From positions 94,861-158,860 of the forward strand of contig JAOVVO010000108.1 in the NCBI GenBank assembly GCA_028564675.1: 64,000 nt of DNA, read 5' to 3'. Position 1 is the first letter of the stretch. Every line of letters begins with the position of its first letter. The position numbers were made by a program, and so were the translations under genes. The notes under the pieces were generated by a model that worked only from the letters and a program-made list of their open reading frames with translations, searched no databases and was not told the origin of the DNA. Positions 24,897 through 38,900 of this stretch are shown one piece after another. Source of the DNA: Onchocerca lupi. Taxonomy: Eukaryota; Nematoda; Chromadorea; Rhabditida; Onchocercidae.

Positions 24897-26756
24897 AATT
24901 CTATCGTTTTTATTTGATCAATAATACTTTTCTTGGCTGCAAAAAATTTTCGAATTTTAATTCTAATTGAAAAATCGAAATTTTTAATCAATAAATGAAC
25001 TGTATAATTATTTGCTTTTTAATTTCTTAATTTTTTCGCTTCATAGCATATACAGAGCGAAAGTTGAATGCTAAAATCTGCATATTACTTTAGCGATAAA
25101 TTTCAGGAATAAGAATTTTCGTCATCATTATTTACCATCTTTCTTAATTAAAGACGGGAAAATTCTGTGAGTATCGATCAGAAAAATCGATGAAAATTTG
25201 CCGAAAGATAAGATTTATCAATTACCTAATCTATGTTGAATGATAGCCATTGATTATTTCATGCAACCATAATCACTGCATGATTGTATCATACTTCTTT
25301 GAATTTCGAAAATTTCTACTAATCAACAATGCTGAATAATTGAAAATAAGAATTGTACGTATCGGAACGATATTTTTTAAAAGCGAAATATTTTCGAAAA
25401 CGAAAATGATATGATTTTCATCCTTTTGTTTATTATTATATTATCGTTATTATTATTATTATTATTATTACTGCTAATATTAAAAAAAAGAATATTATTA
25501 TTATCATTATCAAAAAAAAAAAAAAGAAAAGGCAATGAATGAATTAGACGGATCATTCGACGATTGTATCATAGGAAAAATTGGAATATATGCGAATTTT
25601 TTCAAATTAAATATTCAGCTAAATAAATAAATGATAAATAAAGTGAAAATATAACGATGATGAAGAGAGAGATTGATAAAGGAAATGGAATATACATAAT
25701 ATTAAATTATGGATCGATTTGATAAATTGAGAGATGATGGATCGGTGATCAAACATTTGATCAAACTAAATTTTCGTTGCTAATATCACCAATTCATCAA
25801 ATTGTTAATATTTCGAAATTTTAGATGACAAAAATGATCGTTTGATATTTCACATGTACAATCAATTGTCAGAAAACTTAGAATACGAACAGTTAAATTA
25901 AATGATTTAAAATCGGAAAGTTTGGTCGGATAAATTTAATTTAATTCAGTTGTTACATACTATTGAACACTTAAGCTGAATAGATTTGATTTAATTCATT
26001 CATTACTTGGTTAAATTATTAGTAAAATGTAATGAAATTAAAAAAAAAGGGAGGGAGAGAGAGAGAAAGAAGTGGAAAGAAAAAACAAAAACAAAATATG
26101 AAAAGAAAAAATAAATTGGCGAAAAGGAAGGAACCAACAACTATTGTTATATATAATCGTAATTGAATACTAATATTAACAAATCATCTTTTCATCCTTC
26201 GCTTTTTTCCTTTTTTACACATTTGTGAATCATTCGACGATAAAGTTTATTTTTGAATTATTCGATGATAAAGTTTGTTTTTTTCTTAAACAAGAAAACA
26301 AAATATATTCTTTTTCAAAATTTAAATCAAAATATGAAATTCAAAATTAGATTTGACAAAAAAGGGAAAAAAAAAACTTACAAAACAATTTAAAATTATG
26401 ATATTACGAATAAATTAACAAAAATAGGAATTAAAAACAGTTAATATAAAATGTTTCTTTAAAAAAAAAATAAAAAGATTAATTCAAAAATTGATAATTC
26501 GAAATATCTTGAAAAAATACTGATTGTGAATGTTGCTTAAATTTGAATTTAATTTTTTTTATTAAATATCGATACATTGCAGAATGATGACATGTCTTCA
26601 ATCGAATAAAGCAAAAATGATAATCAGTGAAATAATCCCAGTTTTGCTGATAGCTACATAATCCTTTCTTCTTTGGTGGAAATAAAAAGTAAAAAATGAC
26701 ACTTTTTTATTCTAATGTCATTGAATATTGGAATTTTCTCTTCTCAAATCTTTTCT

Positions 26757-26791
<35 letters not shown>

Positions 26792-27135
26792 CAAATGTTT
26801 TATTTACAAATCAAAATCACATGAAATTCTTGTACTATTAACTATATTTTATCCATACATTTTTTCTTTTTTTCTAAACAAATTTACGAAATTAGTTCTT
26901 TAAATAATCAAATTTAAATTATGAAAAGAAATCTCGACATTAACTAACTGAAATATTTAAATAAAGTAATTTTGTCAGTTTGTTTTTTTTTTTTTAACAT
27001 CTGCTTGCAAGAAATTTATTTACAAAATGATGTTAAAAATTTAATGAATTATTATGGTGAATAATTTGATCTATCAAATGCTACTTTTTGGAAGTTACAA
27101 TCCTAGGAAATACCACCGATCAAGTTTAATTTCTC

Positions 27136-27189
27136 TGAGATAAATGCTTTTTTCAGGATGATCTTTAACTCATCCTGTGGTTTATCTCA
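27136..27189 (+). ncRNA. Nested hairpin, pre-miRNA-like
   Basis: TGAGATAAA (27136-27144) pairs with TTTATCTCA (27181-27189), and CAGGATGA (27154-27161) pairs with TCATCCTG (27170-27177), leaving an 8-base loop. This gives 17 perfect base pairs with one asymmetric internal loop. Two more pairs can form outside after a single mismatch. The size suits a pre-miRNA. Expression is unknown, and no known miRNA family was recognised. Confidence 0.35.
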
Positions 27190-27676
27190 TAGCACACAGA
27201 ATTGTCGTAATCTTTGATCGCTTAAAAATTCTAACATTATAAAATATTACGAACTTACATGAAATATTATCAAAAATGAGACAAATATATACGAAAAACG
27301 ATAGATCTATCTTGTATTATAATGTGCCATTAAGTTTTAAGCAACAATTGTTTACATTTCATTGAAAAGAATGAGGACGAAGTTAGCTCGAAATTTGTTT
27401 AATTAACATATCTTTTGTTTTACAATAGCAAACGAATGATGAAATAACTTCCAACCGGAAAATGCACCACGGAAAACCGGATAATTGCTATACGGTTAGG
27501 TAAATGAAAAGGTAAAAGAAGACATAAAAACGGAAATTTGCTTTTGATTTCATTGCTTCTTCTGTGAGATTGGAGAAAAGTCAAATATGATTTAACAATT
27601 TTAGCTTTTTCTCTCGTAAAATTTGTAATACTGTTATAATAACATATCTATCATCGTGATGATTCTTTTTCTTTTT

Positions 27677-27707
27677 CTCTCTCTCTCTCCCTCTCTCTCT
27701 CTCTCTC
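27677..27707 (+). repeat. (CT)n microsatellite
   Basis: An interrupted CT run of about 31 bases in the middle of the 11-kb gene-poor region. Confidence 0.85.
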
Positions 27708-30700
27708 GCCTTTTCCATTTAAATCTGAAGAAATAAATTTATTTGATAACTATATGTTTTATTATTTCTCTCTTTCATAGATTTTCTTTTATTATTTTAT
27801 TTTGGGAGAAAAATTTTTAAATTATGCAAACATTCAAAGGTATTAATTCACTTGAAACTCCATGTTTATATATTTTTTTTCCTTTATTTTTTTCTTCTCT
27901 CTTTCTCTATCTCTTCTTCTTCTTTTATTTTAAGAATTTTAAACGGAAAAAAAAGTTTTAAATAAATTTTCGTAATTTTTATCACTTATCATTTCCAGAC
28001 ATTTTCTTCAAAAATTCATTCAAATCAATCTTCCATAAAATTAGCAAAAATTATCATTGAATTATCACAAATTATGATTATGAAAAAATTAGTCCACTCC
28101 TACCCATTACTTTTTTCAAAATATTTGAAACTATTGAAAATCATTTAACATTTCAAGCAAATTTTATTGCAATAAAATATCAGCAATGACCAATCATTCT
28201 TCTGAAATTCTTTCCATATTTCGCATAAAATGTTAATTTCGAAATTAAAAGTCATACAAATTAAGGGAAATTTCGTTACTGAATATATATCAATATCGAT
28301 TAAACAAAATAATTTAAGGATTGAAAAAAGTAATAGAAGAAAAAATTTGTATTACTAAACTAAAATCAAAAAAAAAAAAAAAAAAAAATTATGTATTCAT
28401 TTCCGCTTATTTTGATTAATTATTATCTTTTTTTGTAAAATGGAAGCAAAAAAAATTTATTTAAGTATTGTTTCTTTTTTTATTTTCTTCTCTGCTTTTT
28501 CACAATCAATCAATTTATTACAACAAGATGCTTTTCATCTTATTCATTTTAACATTTGGTTGAAGTTCGTTTTTTCCATTCTTTTCTTTGATTTAGAAAC
28601 CATCTGGAAGAAATTCTCTTCCTATTCATTCATTCTCTTCTAATATCGAATACAATTACTAAAATATTTGCATTTATCAAAAAAATCAAAAAAAAAAAAA
28701 AAAAAGAAAAGAAGGAAGGGAAAAAGGAGAAAAAACGAGAAAAAGAGGAAAAAAGTAGCGGTAAAAAATTCCGATAAAGGTATTCAAAAAGCTTTTTCTC
28801 CTTTTTTTTTAAGTTATCCATGTAGTTTAATTGAATATATAAATAAATAAAATGTTTAGTTATAAAATATAAATTAATTAATGGACGATTTGATTTAATG
28901 TTTAACTTTTCCTTTCTTATAAATTCTCAATAATAATCATTAACAATCAATGATAACAATAAAACATAAACAGTAATATTAATAATGATAATAATAATAG
29001 TAAAAAGAAGTCATTTTGTTGCGAAATTGCGACAGTTTCATTTCATTTTTAATTGGCAACATCTGGCATTAACGAAAATATTAAAAATGGAAATATGATA
29101 ATTGGAAATGAAAATGCGAAAAATGTGCTTGCCGAAAATGAGTGTTCTCATTTAGTTTTAATTAATTAATAACAGTTTGTTTCGTTGCACAACATCAAAA
29201 TTGAATATCTTATTTACTTAAAAACTTCAAATGAGCCGGAAAGGCAACATATTCTGCTCATTTTAATTGACGATGAATAACTTAGAAATATTCATATAAA
29301 TTAAAAAAAAATAAGTTCCAGCAAATTTAAAATTTAGCAACCAAATTTATTGAATATTTTTGATGATTCCATTGATTTAGAAATATATTAAATATCACAA
29401 AGGTTTGTAGCGTTCACGATTTAAATTATTTTTCAAAATATTGAAAACATAGAAAAGAGAAATGTAAATCGTTAAAACATAAAATGCTATAAATTTTTCA
29501 GAACTTTTTAAATTCTACACTGATTTTTCATTCTTAGGAAATTGTAATTTAGATGCATTATACTGCAGTCAATAATATTTATAACTATCTTTGGAAAGAA
29601 AACAGGAAAAAAAATATTTTAGTCAAAAAAAGTTAAATTTTCAATCAATAATAGTTCAATAAATTTTATTAACATAAAATCAAATTAGCTATTCTAAATA
29701 TGTAAGCGATTGAAAATTTATTTGATCATAGAATACATTCGTTGAAAATAAGCGTAGCATTATTTTCTTCAGTTAATAAAATTCATAAATTTTAGACCAA
29801 AAAAGCAATATTTCTCAAACTATTGTCTTTAAATATTTCTTAGACAAATAATTCAAAAAACGAATACTTGAAAATGATCGCTAAGGAATGTACTGCAGAA
29901 ATGAATTCAAAATTAGTGAAGTGAGGAAAAAGAAATTAAGTGAATTTTACTCTTAAAATAAACAGATTCGTTTTAAGATGATCGAGTTTTTTAAGTATTT
30001 AATAAAAAAATTCTGCATCTATTGAACACACTTCATTATATGAAATTACTATTGTTATAAGTCCCATTAAAATATATTTTATTTTCGGCATTAATTTTGA
30101 AATTTCCTTTTTTTTTTTTTTTTTTTTTTTTTTGAAATATTTCTTTCTGAAATTCTAATATCATTCAATTATCATATCAACTGGTTTCCCAAAATGAACA
30201 GACAAGTAAAATGCAAAATGAAAATTTGTCATTTGTTTATTAAATGGTATTTATTGTTGAGTTTATTTTATCCATCGAATAGCTAGATGAAGTTATCAGA
30301 TTGTATATTTATCTTTGAAATATTTGATAAGGCTTAATTTTAATGAAACTATCAAAACAAAATAATAATAGAATTCAAAATTTGTAGTATGAATATCTTG
30401 TTTCATCATCTTCGAAACTCCGAGAAAAACAATTTGCACTAATACTCATAACATTTCTTATTGTTGAAATTTAAATACAAAGATATCAGAAAGCTTTCTC
30501 CGCCAATGTTTAAAACTAAAAAAAAAAAAAAAAAAATATTTGAATTATTCATTTGAAACGGAGAAAAAAAAGTGAATAAGAATCATTTAATTATTGGATG
30601 GATGAGAACGATTGGATAGCACCAACGTTGATTGGGAATGCATTGATAACAATTTGCTGATAAGAATTCTGAAAAAAAAAAAAGAGAGAATGAAAAGCAA

Positions 30701-33700
30701 TAAAAATTTTTAAACTATTGGAAGAGAAAGTCTATGTACGATACTATTGACAATATTACAATATGATCTTATCAGAATAGTATTATCACCAATGTCTTAT
30801 TAATGGTCATTTCTCGTATTACTAATGTTAATGATCAAATGTTTATTTTTTGATTAGAATTTATAAAATATATGACTGTGAAATTAAAACTGTTATTGAT
30901 CATTAATGGATGATCATTTGAAAATAATCAGATAAGACGGAAAAACCAGAAGGATAAATTATCTAGCAGTTCGAGGATATCTCGTATATCTCAATAAATT
31001 GATTTTTATTACTTAATATAATTGAATAATTACATAAATAACTTAGATAAGCAATTAAATAAGTACTATTAAAGCTATTTGGTTGTTGATACTGCTAAAA
31101 CTTCGTCACAGCAGTGGAATAATAAAAATTAAAAGTGAATAACTTAGGAAATAAATGTTGAAATATAAAAAATACCGAAGAGGACAAATAAATTATTGCA
31201 TTCCTAGCTTTTAAGTTTGTTTTAAATTTTGAAAACCTGGATGAAAAGGAATTGCTAAAATTATATTCTGAAAGCTCTCTTTCCATAAAACACAAAAAAA
31301 AACATAATCAAAACAAAAACAGAGCTAAACAAAACAAACAATAACAAAAAAAAAAAAAAAAAATCAATCAATCAAATCAAATCAAATCAAAAAAAAAAAA
31401 ATTAACAAAGCTCTTGATGATAATAATTTTCCAGGCCTTCCTTCCTCTTTCACCTTCTTTTTTATCTCTTTCCTTCTCTCTTATTTACCATTCTGTCTCA
31501 TTTCAATGACATGTATTAACAGACCAAGTGAATTTATTATTTTAAGTATGAAAAGTTAGGATACAATTTGTTATCAGATGAAGATCATCAGATTCGATTT
31601 TTGGAAAAATTAAGTTACAAGCACCATAAATTTTTTAAAATTACAGTTGGAGTTCAGAAATTTAATGAATCTAAATACATGACATATTCATCCAATGATA
31701 TGTTATTGTCAATGCATGCAATTGAAAGTGATAATAAATGATAATGATAAGGATGCTAAAATAAGAAAGGAATGAAAATATTGGAATGAATAAATTAATT
31801 GGCATATAATGATAAATAATAGTAGAAATGATGATAATAATAATGAATGCTGAAATGAGGAAGAAATGAAAGAAATAATGAAAATGATCATTTTGCAAAA
31901 AAAAAAAAAAAAAAAAAAAAAAAAGAAAAAAAGAAATTCAAACAAAATTTGAGAGGAAAAAGAAAAGTTAAAGTTGTATAATTAATCGAAATATTTTAGT
32001 AAATACATACGTTACTAAAAAAGTCTACGGTAAATGAATTGTTTGTGAAAGGAAATGATTGAAGAATGATAACTTTCCAGGATGTTTGACAAATCAACCC
32101 ATTGATTATTTTCATTCACAGCATGGCCACTATTGCTATCCAATCGTTGAATGAATTTTCGGTAAAATTTTAGTGTAACGGAAATAGGTGATAACTATCC
32201 TAAAACTGTTAATATTAATATCAGTATTGCTAGTGCTAGTAGTAATAGTAATGATGGTAATTATATTAGTATTAATAACATAATAATATTGATAACAATA
32301 AAATAATTGCATTAATGATAATAATGATAATGAGAATTATTTATTAGTTATTCTTAAAATCTTATTTGAAACAATCGATAGAATAACATAAATAAATGAA
32401 ATTATTGTTTTCCTCGCTGGATTTCAATGGTAGAAGTTTTCGAAATTTTAATAGTTAATGATGTAATTAGTAAAGAGTAATAATATCAAGATATCTGTAA
32501 ATAGAGTTGAAGAATCTTTGTTATTATTTTTATTATATATTTTAAATTAATTAAGAACACCATAATTAGTATTATTACAATTAAATAACCCCGTTTATTA
32601 GAAACAAATGATTTTAGCTGATGATAACTTTTGTACAAATTAACTTCTTGTAATAAATCTAAATTATAATAAAAAATTTGAAGATAATAGCTAAACACTT
32701 GTTTAAATTTCCCAGTAATGAGTTAAATTTGAATATTCTGTTATCATCAAATAATATTGATATCGATGGGGAAAAGAAAAACAGACAAAAACAGTAATAA
32801 ATATGGTAAATGATGATTAATTAAATTATTTTATTCGAGATTTGTAAAATAAGTTTAATGAATATGATATTGGTTATTTAAGTTAGAAAATAAGCATCTG
32901 AGCAAAGAAAAAGAAAAGAAATAAATGTATTCAAATCATTCAACTATTCAGTGATATGATAAAATTTCCACTCGTTTTATTTCAGATTTCGAGTACATGT
33001 TTCTGTGATTGAATAAGAATGAAATAAAAAAAAGAAAACAAAACAAAATAAATGTATGAACAAACAAATGAATTATAAATCAATCAGCATAGATCGTCAA
33101 ATATTTTCATTTTAAATAAGCCGTCGATAAGTTTTTCGCTAGTCACAAATATTTATCGATCCATTTGCTTTATGATGATATGAAATCAGGACAATTGATC
33201 CGAAATCAATCAATCAATCAATCGCGCATTCCTTCTAACACTTTTTCTTCTCCAGTAATAATCGTTGCATTTGTAGACGATGAATAATCTAAAATATGCT
33301 AATGAATCACAGCATGTATGAATTATATTAATCATATACGCATAGACTAAAATTTAAGAAAAAATAAATTTTGAATGGAAAAACGAAGCGGAATATTAAA
33401 TTTATTACAAAAGACAATTCTATTTCAATTAATCAAATTAAATAAGTTTTAGATTTAATTATTGTCAAAAATAGTCTAATGGCATATCAAATTTAAACTG
33501 AAATTTTCAGGAAAAATACATGTTAGAAAGCAAAAAGAAGCAGAATAATGTTAAACTAAGTATTGTTGAAATGATAAGAGTAATTAAAAACTTGAATTTA
33601 TCACAGAATAACAAAGAGCAGGGACTAAACTTAAATTAATTGAATTAAATTTATCTTAGATAAAATAGTATTGGAAATAATCTAATCGGAAATTGAAATT

Positions 33701-35533
33701 TATAACACATACAACTGAGATTTATTATTAAATGATAGCAAGAGAATAAAATATTTGCATTTGGAAATTTTTAAAATGTCGAAAATAATGAAAGATGATT
33801 TAGAAATAGCGGAAATACGGAGCATGGGAAGATGAAAGATTCTTCAAATATTTCAAATTGATTATAAATTTAATTAAATATGCTAGCTTTATCATTATTT
33901 AATCGAATGAAATGCAATTACTTTTATTATTACATTGATGACTTAAGCATATTGATTGCAATTTGATGAGTTATTAATTTTCAGTTCACTTCGTTATTTC
34001 ACATCAGCTATACGTGAAAGAAACGTGGAAAGTCAAAAGAATACGTCAACTGATGCGTAAAGATGGAGTAAAAATGTGGCCTTTCTTTCGTCCCACCAAA
34101 GTATTATTCTTTTTTTAAATTAAAACTTAAATTGCATAAGATGAAGGACAATTTTAACATTTCAAATTTCACACGTTTGCTTGAATAATTTGCACTTTAA
34201 AATTCTTGCCGTTTAATGATCAGCAAATTAATCATAGAAGCGTTTCTTTTCACTTGAAAAGAGGAATTTCCATCTTTTTTGGAGTTTTTTTTTTTTTAAT
34301 TGAGTGTAAATTTCTTTGAAAATTAGTGAACCGCCAAGCGGAAAGTGTTTTTCACGTTCCTAACTACTTTTATTTCCATCCTTCAATCATTTTTATCATC
34401 GAATACCTGAATAGAAAACAAATTAAACCAAAAAACAGAGTTTTTTCTTTTCGGAAACGGATGCTATGATCATATCCAGTATTTTTAATCATTTATTACA
34501 TTTCGGATATTCGAATGCATTCGACACAGATCTGTGTTATAATCAGAAAAAAACTCTTTATTTTATATTGAATTCATATACAAATATTTGATAATAAAAT
34601 TAAAAATAGAAATGAAATTTATTATCATTCAAATACGCATCAATCATTAATTTTTTTAATTGAATTTTTTTTAATAAATTTAATGAAGGAATTTTACAGT
34701 TATTTCGAAGTTATAAATAAATCACATTTCTCAAAACGTCTATTGGTTTATTTCAATCGAGTTTATTGATAACTAAAGAAAAGAATTCTATGACTATTTC
34801 GATGCTATATATTAGAATTCATTGTTAAGCTAACAATAGCTGTTGTTATTGATTCGATGATCTAATCAAATTTTTAATTAATTCATTTCACTAATATGAA
34901 ATTATTTATTTGTTACGAAAATAATATCGTAAATTGTAATTTCTACCATGCATAAATATTCCTACACATCAAACATAATTCATTTGATTAATTTCAATCA
35001 CTAAAAATTATCTTTTGTGAAATTATTTCGTGCAAAAGGCTAAAATTTTTCTAATCCTATTTGAGTTTTTAACCTATCAAATGTTAATTATTGATTAAAT
35101 CATTTGTAAAAAATATTTCATATTCACGTAAGTTTCGTTATTGCACGTCAATTGCACATGAATTTTAATATATAAAAGAATGCATGCTGTATTTCAAATG
35201 AAATTCATTATGATTATGTGGAAAAAAAAATTTATTTGTTTTTTTATAAAAAAAAAAAAGGTAAATAAATAAAAATTTGTTATTTTCACCAAATTTTTCT
35301 TCATTTTGAAATTCTATTTTTTTCCTCTCACATCCTTTTACCCTCCTCTCCTCGAGTCTTATTTCGACATCTACTTTTTATCCTCATCTTCCTCTACATT
35401 CTCAGTATTTCTCGGATTGAAATTCATGTACACATCAGTTTGGTTTGTGCGATAAAAATTGTCTGTTCTTGATTGATTCGTTGTTCCTTCTTTTTCATTT
35501 CATTTCGTTTCTGGATGATTTGAGGATGAAGGT

Positions 35534-35912
35534 GTAAGTAATTTTGTTATCAGTTAATTGATAGAGGATAGACTTGTCGAGAATCGTAACTTAATGATTA
35601 TAACATTAGTTGATTAGTTGGTGAGAAACAAACTTATCAGTAATTGTGAATTAATCGATCGTCGGAGAGCTATGAACAAATGGTGATAGGATTAATGCAA
35701 TAATTGATAATTGTTATTATTTTTCTTTCAAAGAAACAAAAAAAACATCATAAAAACAATAATTAATGCTTATTATTATATTTTTTTCAGAGAAGTAAAA
35801 CATCAAACAATATGCGACTTCGATGAAATCATTTGTTTAAAGGTTAGCTTAGCTGACTACGTCAAAAATAAATGAAATTTTCAACACAGACTTTCAACAG
35901 AACTGCCATATT
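35534..35912 (+). other. Candidate spliced 5' leader of the neuferricin gene
   Basis: A strong GTAAGT donor at 35534-35539 follows a pyrimidine-rich block. A TTTTTTTCAG acceptor ends at 35790 and opens a possible non-coding exon, 35791-35842, which contains a 5-codon ATG...TGA minimal ORF. A CTTTCAACAG acceptor ends at 35900, thirteen bases before the proposed start codon. Together these look like 5'-UTR exons, or a spliced-leader acceptor at 35900. No transcript evidence is available. Confidence 0.35.
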
Positions 35913-38900
35913 ATGATGAGGTTGGCTTTTCATTTTTGTAATTATTTAAATGATGAAAAAGTTTCAATTTCAAAACTTTGAGTAAATCATATGAGCATTA
36001 TTGATACTTTTATTATTGTTTGATCAAAATTAATTATCGTTTATTCATTGTTAACTGAACAAATTATTTGAAATGTTGTGATGATTTCCATTCTAGTCGC
36101 AGAATACTTGAAATTGAACAAATGATATGGAAACATGTTTAATAGTTTATGCTTGAGACATATTAACGCATGAATTATATTATGGTCAAGTGAGACATTT
36201 AATGAGGAATAATACGATCGGATATAGTCTGTTTCATTAATTTCCTATACTTAGCAAAATTAATAAGTGTTAAAAGGAAGTTCTTCTATACAAAAAAATT
36301 GCAAAAATTATTTGTAATTTATGCGTAATGGAAATACATAACAAAATTCATTAATTTCAAAAATACGTTGCAGTGTTACATAAATGTATTTCATTGATTG
36401 TATGAAACTTACACAATTTATTCAATTATTCCGATAGAAAAGTTTGCATATGCATGTGGAATTATTTTTGAAGATTGCAAAATTATAAATATCGTAATTA
36501 AAAGTCATTAACTTGTTAATTATACATTATTTGTTCCTTTTAATTTTGTGATAAGCAATACTATTTTGTTTCAGGAAAATACCTATGTACTTTTTTAAAT
36601 CTACATGTCTGTTTATTAGCTGAACTATGTTCTTTGTTATTAAAAAAAATCTACCGAAAAATTTTTTATGCGCATATAAAATGATTTTGTAAATTACAGT
36701 TATAAGAAAATATTGTTAAACAGTTTCCTCTATTATTTGCAATATTAAGTTTGATTAATATATTTTAGTCAGGAACCATTACGTAGTGACCGAAGTATAA
36801 GCACTTCTAGAAGAAGATTGTATTATCCTCGACCACAACTTCAAACTTCTGCACTTGTTTATTGTGCATTACAGGTCTGTATTTGTCTCTAGAAATTGTC
36901 ATCATTTATTTTGCTTTTTAGCATATTTAAGCTTCGACCTTTTCATCTTTGACATTTCTTCATTATTTTCATGTAATCATTTTAACTGAATGCTAGGTAA
37001 TATTCTTTCAGCTACAAGCACAGAATAGATTATTTGGCCGAATTTGACGATATAACATTTAGTTATAAGCTCTATGGATTATATCTGATTCAAAGCTATT
37101 ACTAGAAGAAATTCATTAGATATGAAGAGAAAAAAGGTCCAATAGAAAATAGTATTTGGCAAGATATTTTTTTTCCTATACATCTAAAATATTGTGAGTG
37201 CAAAAGGTATTCGAATATTTTCAATCCTGTTATAAGCAGAGCATTCTTCGAATATTCTTGCAAATATGAACATACATCAAAGCTGATAAAATATGCAGTC
37301 ACCTTAGCATTTCCTATCAAACATCATTCGATGTCGTTTGATAAACAAGTAGAAAATTTCAAATATTGAGTTAAGCAGTATTGAACCAAATATTGAGTAA
37401 CAAATAATCAGATTTGATTGTACACATATTTGTTCCATTTGAAAATTTTTTCAGGTAGTACTTATAGCATTCTTGTTTAGTTACAATGGTCTTAGTGCTG
37501 GTGATGTTTTATTGCCTGCTTTATCATGGATATCAGAATACTCTCGAAAGGTATGCCTGCATATTTCGCAACAAGTTTTTCTAGTCAGGTTTTGAGAAGA
37601 ATTTATCATATTTTCATTTTTAATGATGGCTTTTTCGCTTATTTTTCTAGCTGCTGATGTTGTCCATTATTTCTTTTTTTTATGAAATTTCAACTGCGGC
37701 TTATCGAAATGCCAAATATAATTTGTATAGCCGATTCTCATTCTATCTCAGTTGTAATAGGCACAGCTACTAGAATTTCATTTTTATTGCTATTAATATT
37801 TCAGCTTCCATTGGTTGAAAATATCATTGATTCAGTTCGTCGATTCCTGCAAAATATACTTTCTTTAATTATCGATAAAAATAATCTCAAAACTTCGACG
37901 TCTTCAGCCAAAAAAAGTCGTATGAAACAAAAAGTGGATACAAACAGTGTTAGATTTATGGAGAAAGTTGATGCTAGTTTACCCGTTTTGACAAAGTATG
38001 ATTTCTCTTCATTAGTGAATTGTATATTCTATTAATTTTAAATTTCCTGTTCATTAGTGAATTGTAGATTCTCATGTTATTTGATTGAAATGTTTTGCTA
38101 ATGGTTCATTTACACAATGAAGTTTACAGGGAACAGTTATCTTTCTTTGATGGAACGCGCCCGTCGAAGGGAACATATCTTGCCATATTAGGTCGTATAT
38201 ACGACGTACAAAAAGGTGCCAAACATTATGGTCCGGGCAGTTCATATCATTTCTTTGCGGGTATTTCTAAACCATTTTTTATAGCATGTTTAATCAATGA
38301 TAATTTGCTTATTTTATAGATTATGGATACCTGTAGCTCATTTTCTCTGACCCGAGACAACATCTTAAGTTTTGAAGATGACTGGTTTTGTTCCGAGTAG
38401 ATATATCAGAGTAGATATTAGGCCAAATGGTAATATAAGGGGTGAGAAGTTGAAATAGATGCGTGTAAATATATTATCAACATATTATATCGAGAATGGA
38501 ACATGGAAAATCGAGCAATTTTAAGGTCAGTTAGTATAATTTAGTCGAGCATCGAAAATTTGTTAGCAAATAGTAAAGAATTAAAAGAGCATTAAAAATA
38601 GAGATCCTATCGGTCTTTTTGTATTTTCAGTACAACAATATGTTCTTGTCATTAGATCCCAATTTCTGTTCAGGTCGAGATGCAACGCGTGCATTCGTCA
38701 GTGGCGATTTTTCCGAAAAGGGTCTAGTGGATGATATTGAAGATTTAGGTGATCAAGATCTATTGGGTATTTTTGACTGGATTAAGTTTTACGAAAAAGA
38801 TTATGATCTCGCCGGTTATCTCCAGGGAACATATTATGATTCTTTTGGCAAACCAACTTCACGTTTAAAAGTATAATTTCCAAAATTGTGTAGTTAATTA

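Larger units (their letters stand above)
24897..35912. other. Divergent intergenic region without a supported gene
   Basis: Eleven kilobases between the start of membrane protein copy 2 (-) and neuferricin (+). It holds triplet patches at 25430-25515, 28920-29000, 31680-31860 and 32200-32340, a (CT)n tract at 27677-27707, A/T homopolymers of 26-28 bases (30108-30133, 31897-31924), and a strong nested hairpin at 27136-27189. One possible exon at 33985-34100 is too weak to call. Confidence 0.55.

Noticed and set aside
28630..28850. Overlapping Lys-rich (+) and Phe-rich (-) open frames
   Set aside because: They are artefacts of A/T homopolymer and GA/AG simple sequence.
31897..31945. Poly-A run with adjacent poly-Phe frame
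   Set aside because: A 28-base homopolymer, possibly of variable length or an assembly artefact; not evidence of a processed pseudogene because no gene-like sequence precedes it.
32123..32160. ATG-initiated mini-exon between TTCATTCACAG and GTAAAA
   Set aside because: No downstream exon of matching phase was found, and it does not fit the phase of neuferricin exon 2.
37102..37320. Minus-strand open frame inside neuferricin intron 2
   Set aside because: No start context, splice support or recognisable domain; it lies antisense inside an intron of a well-supported gene.
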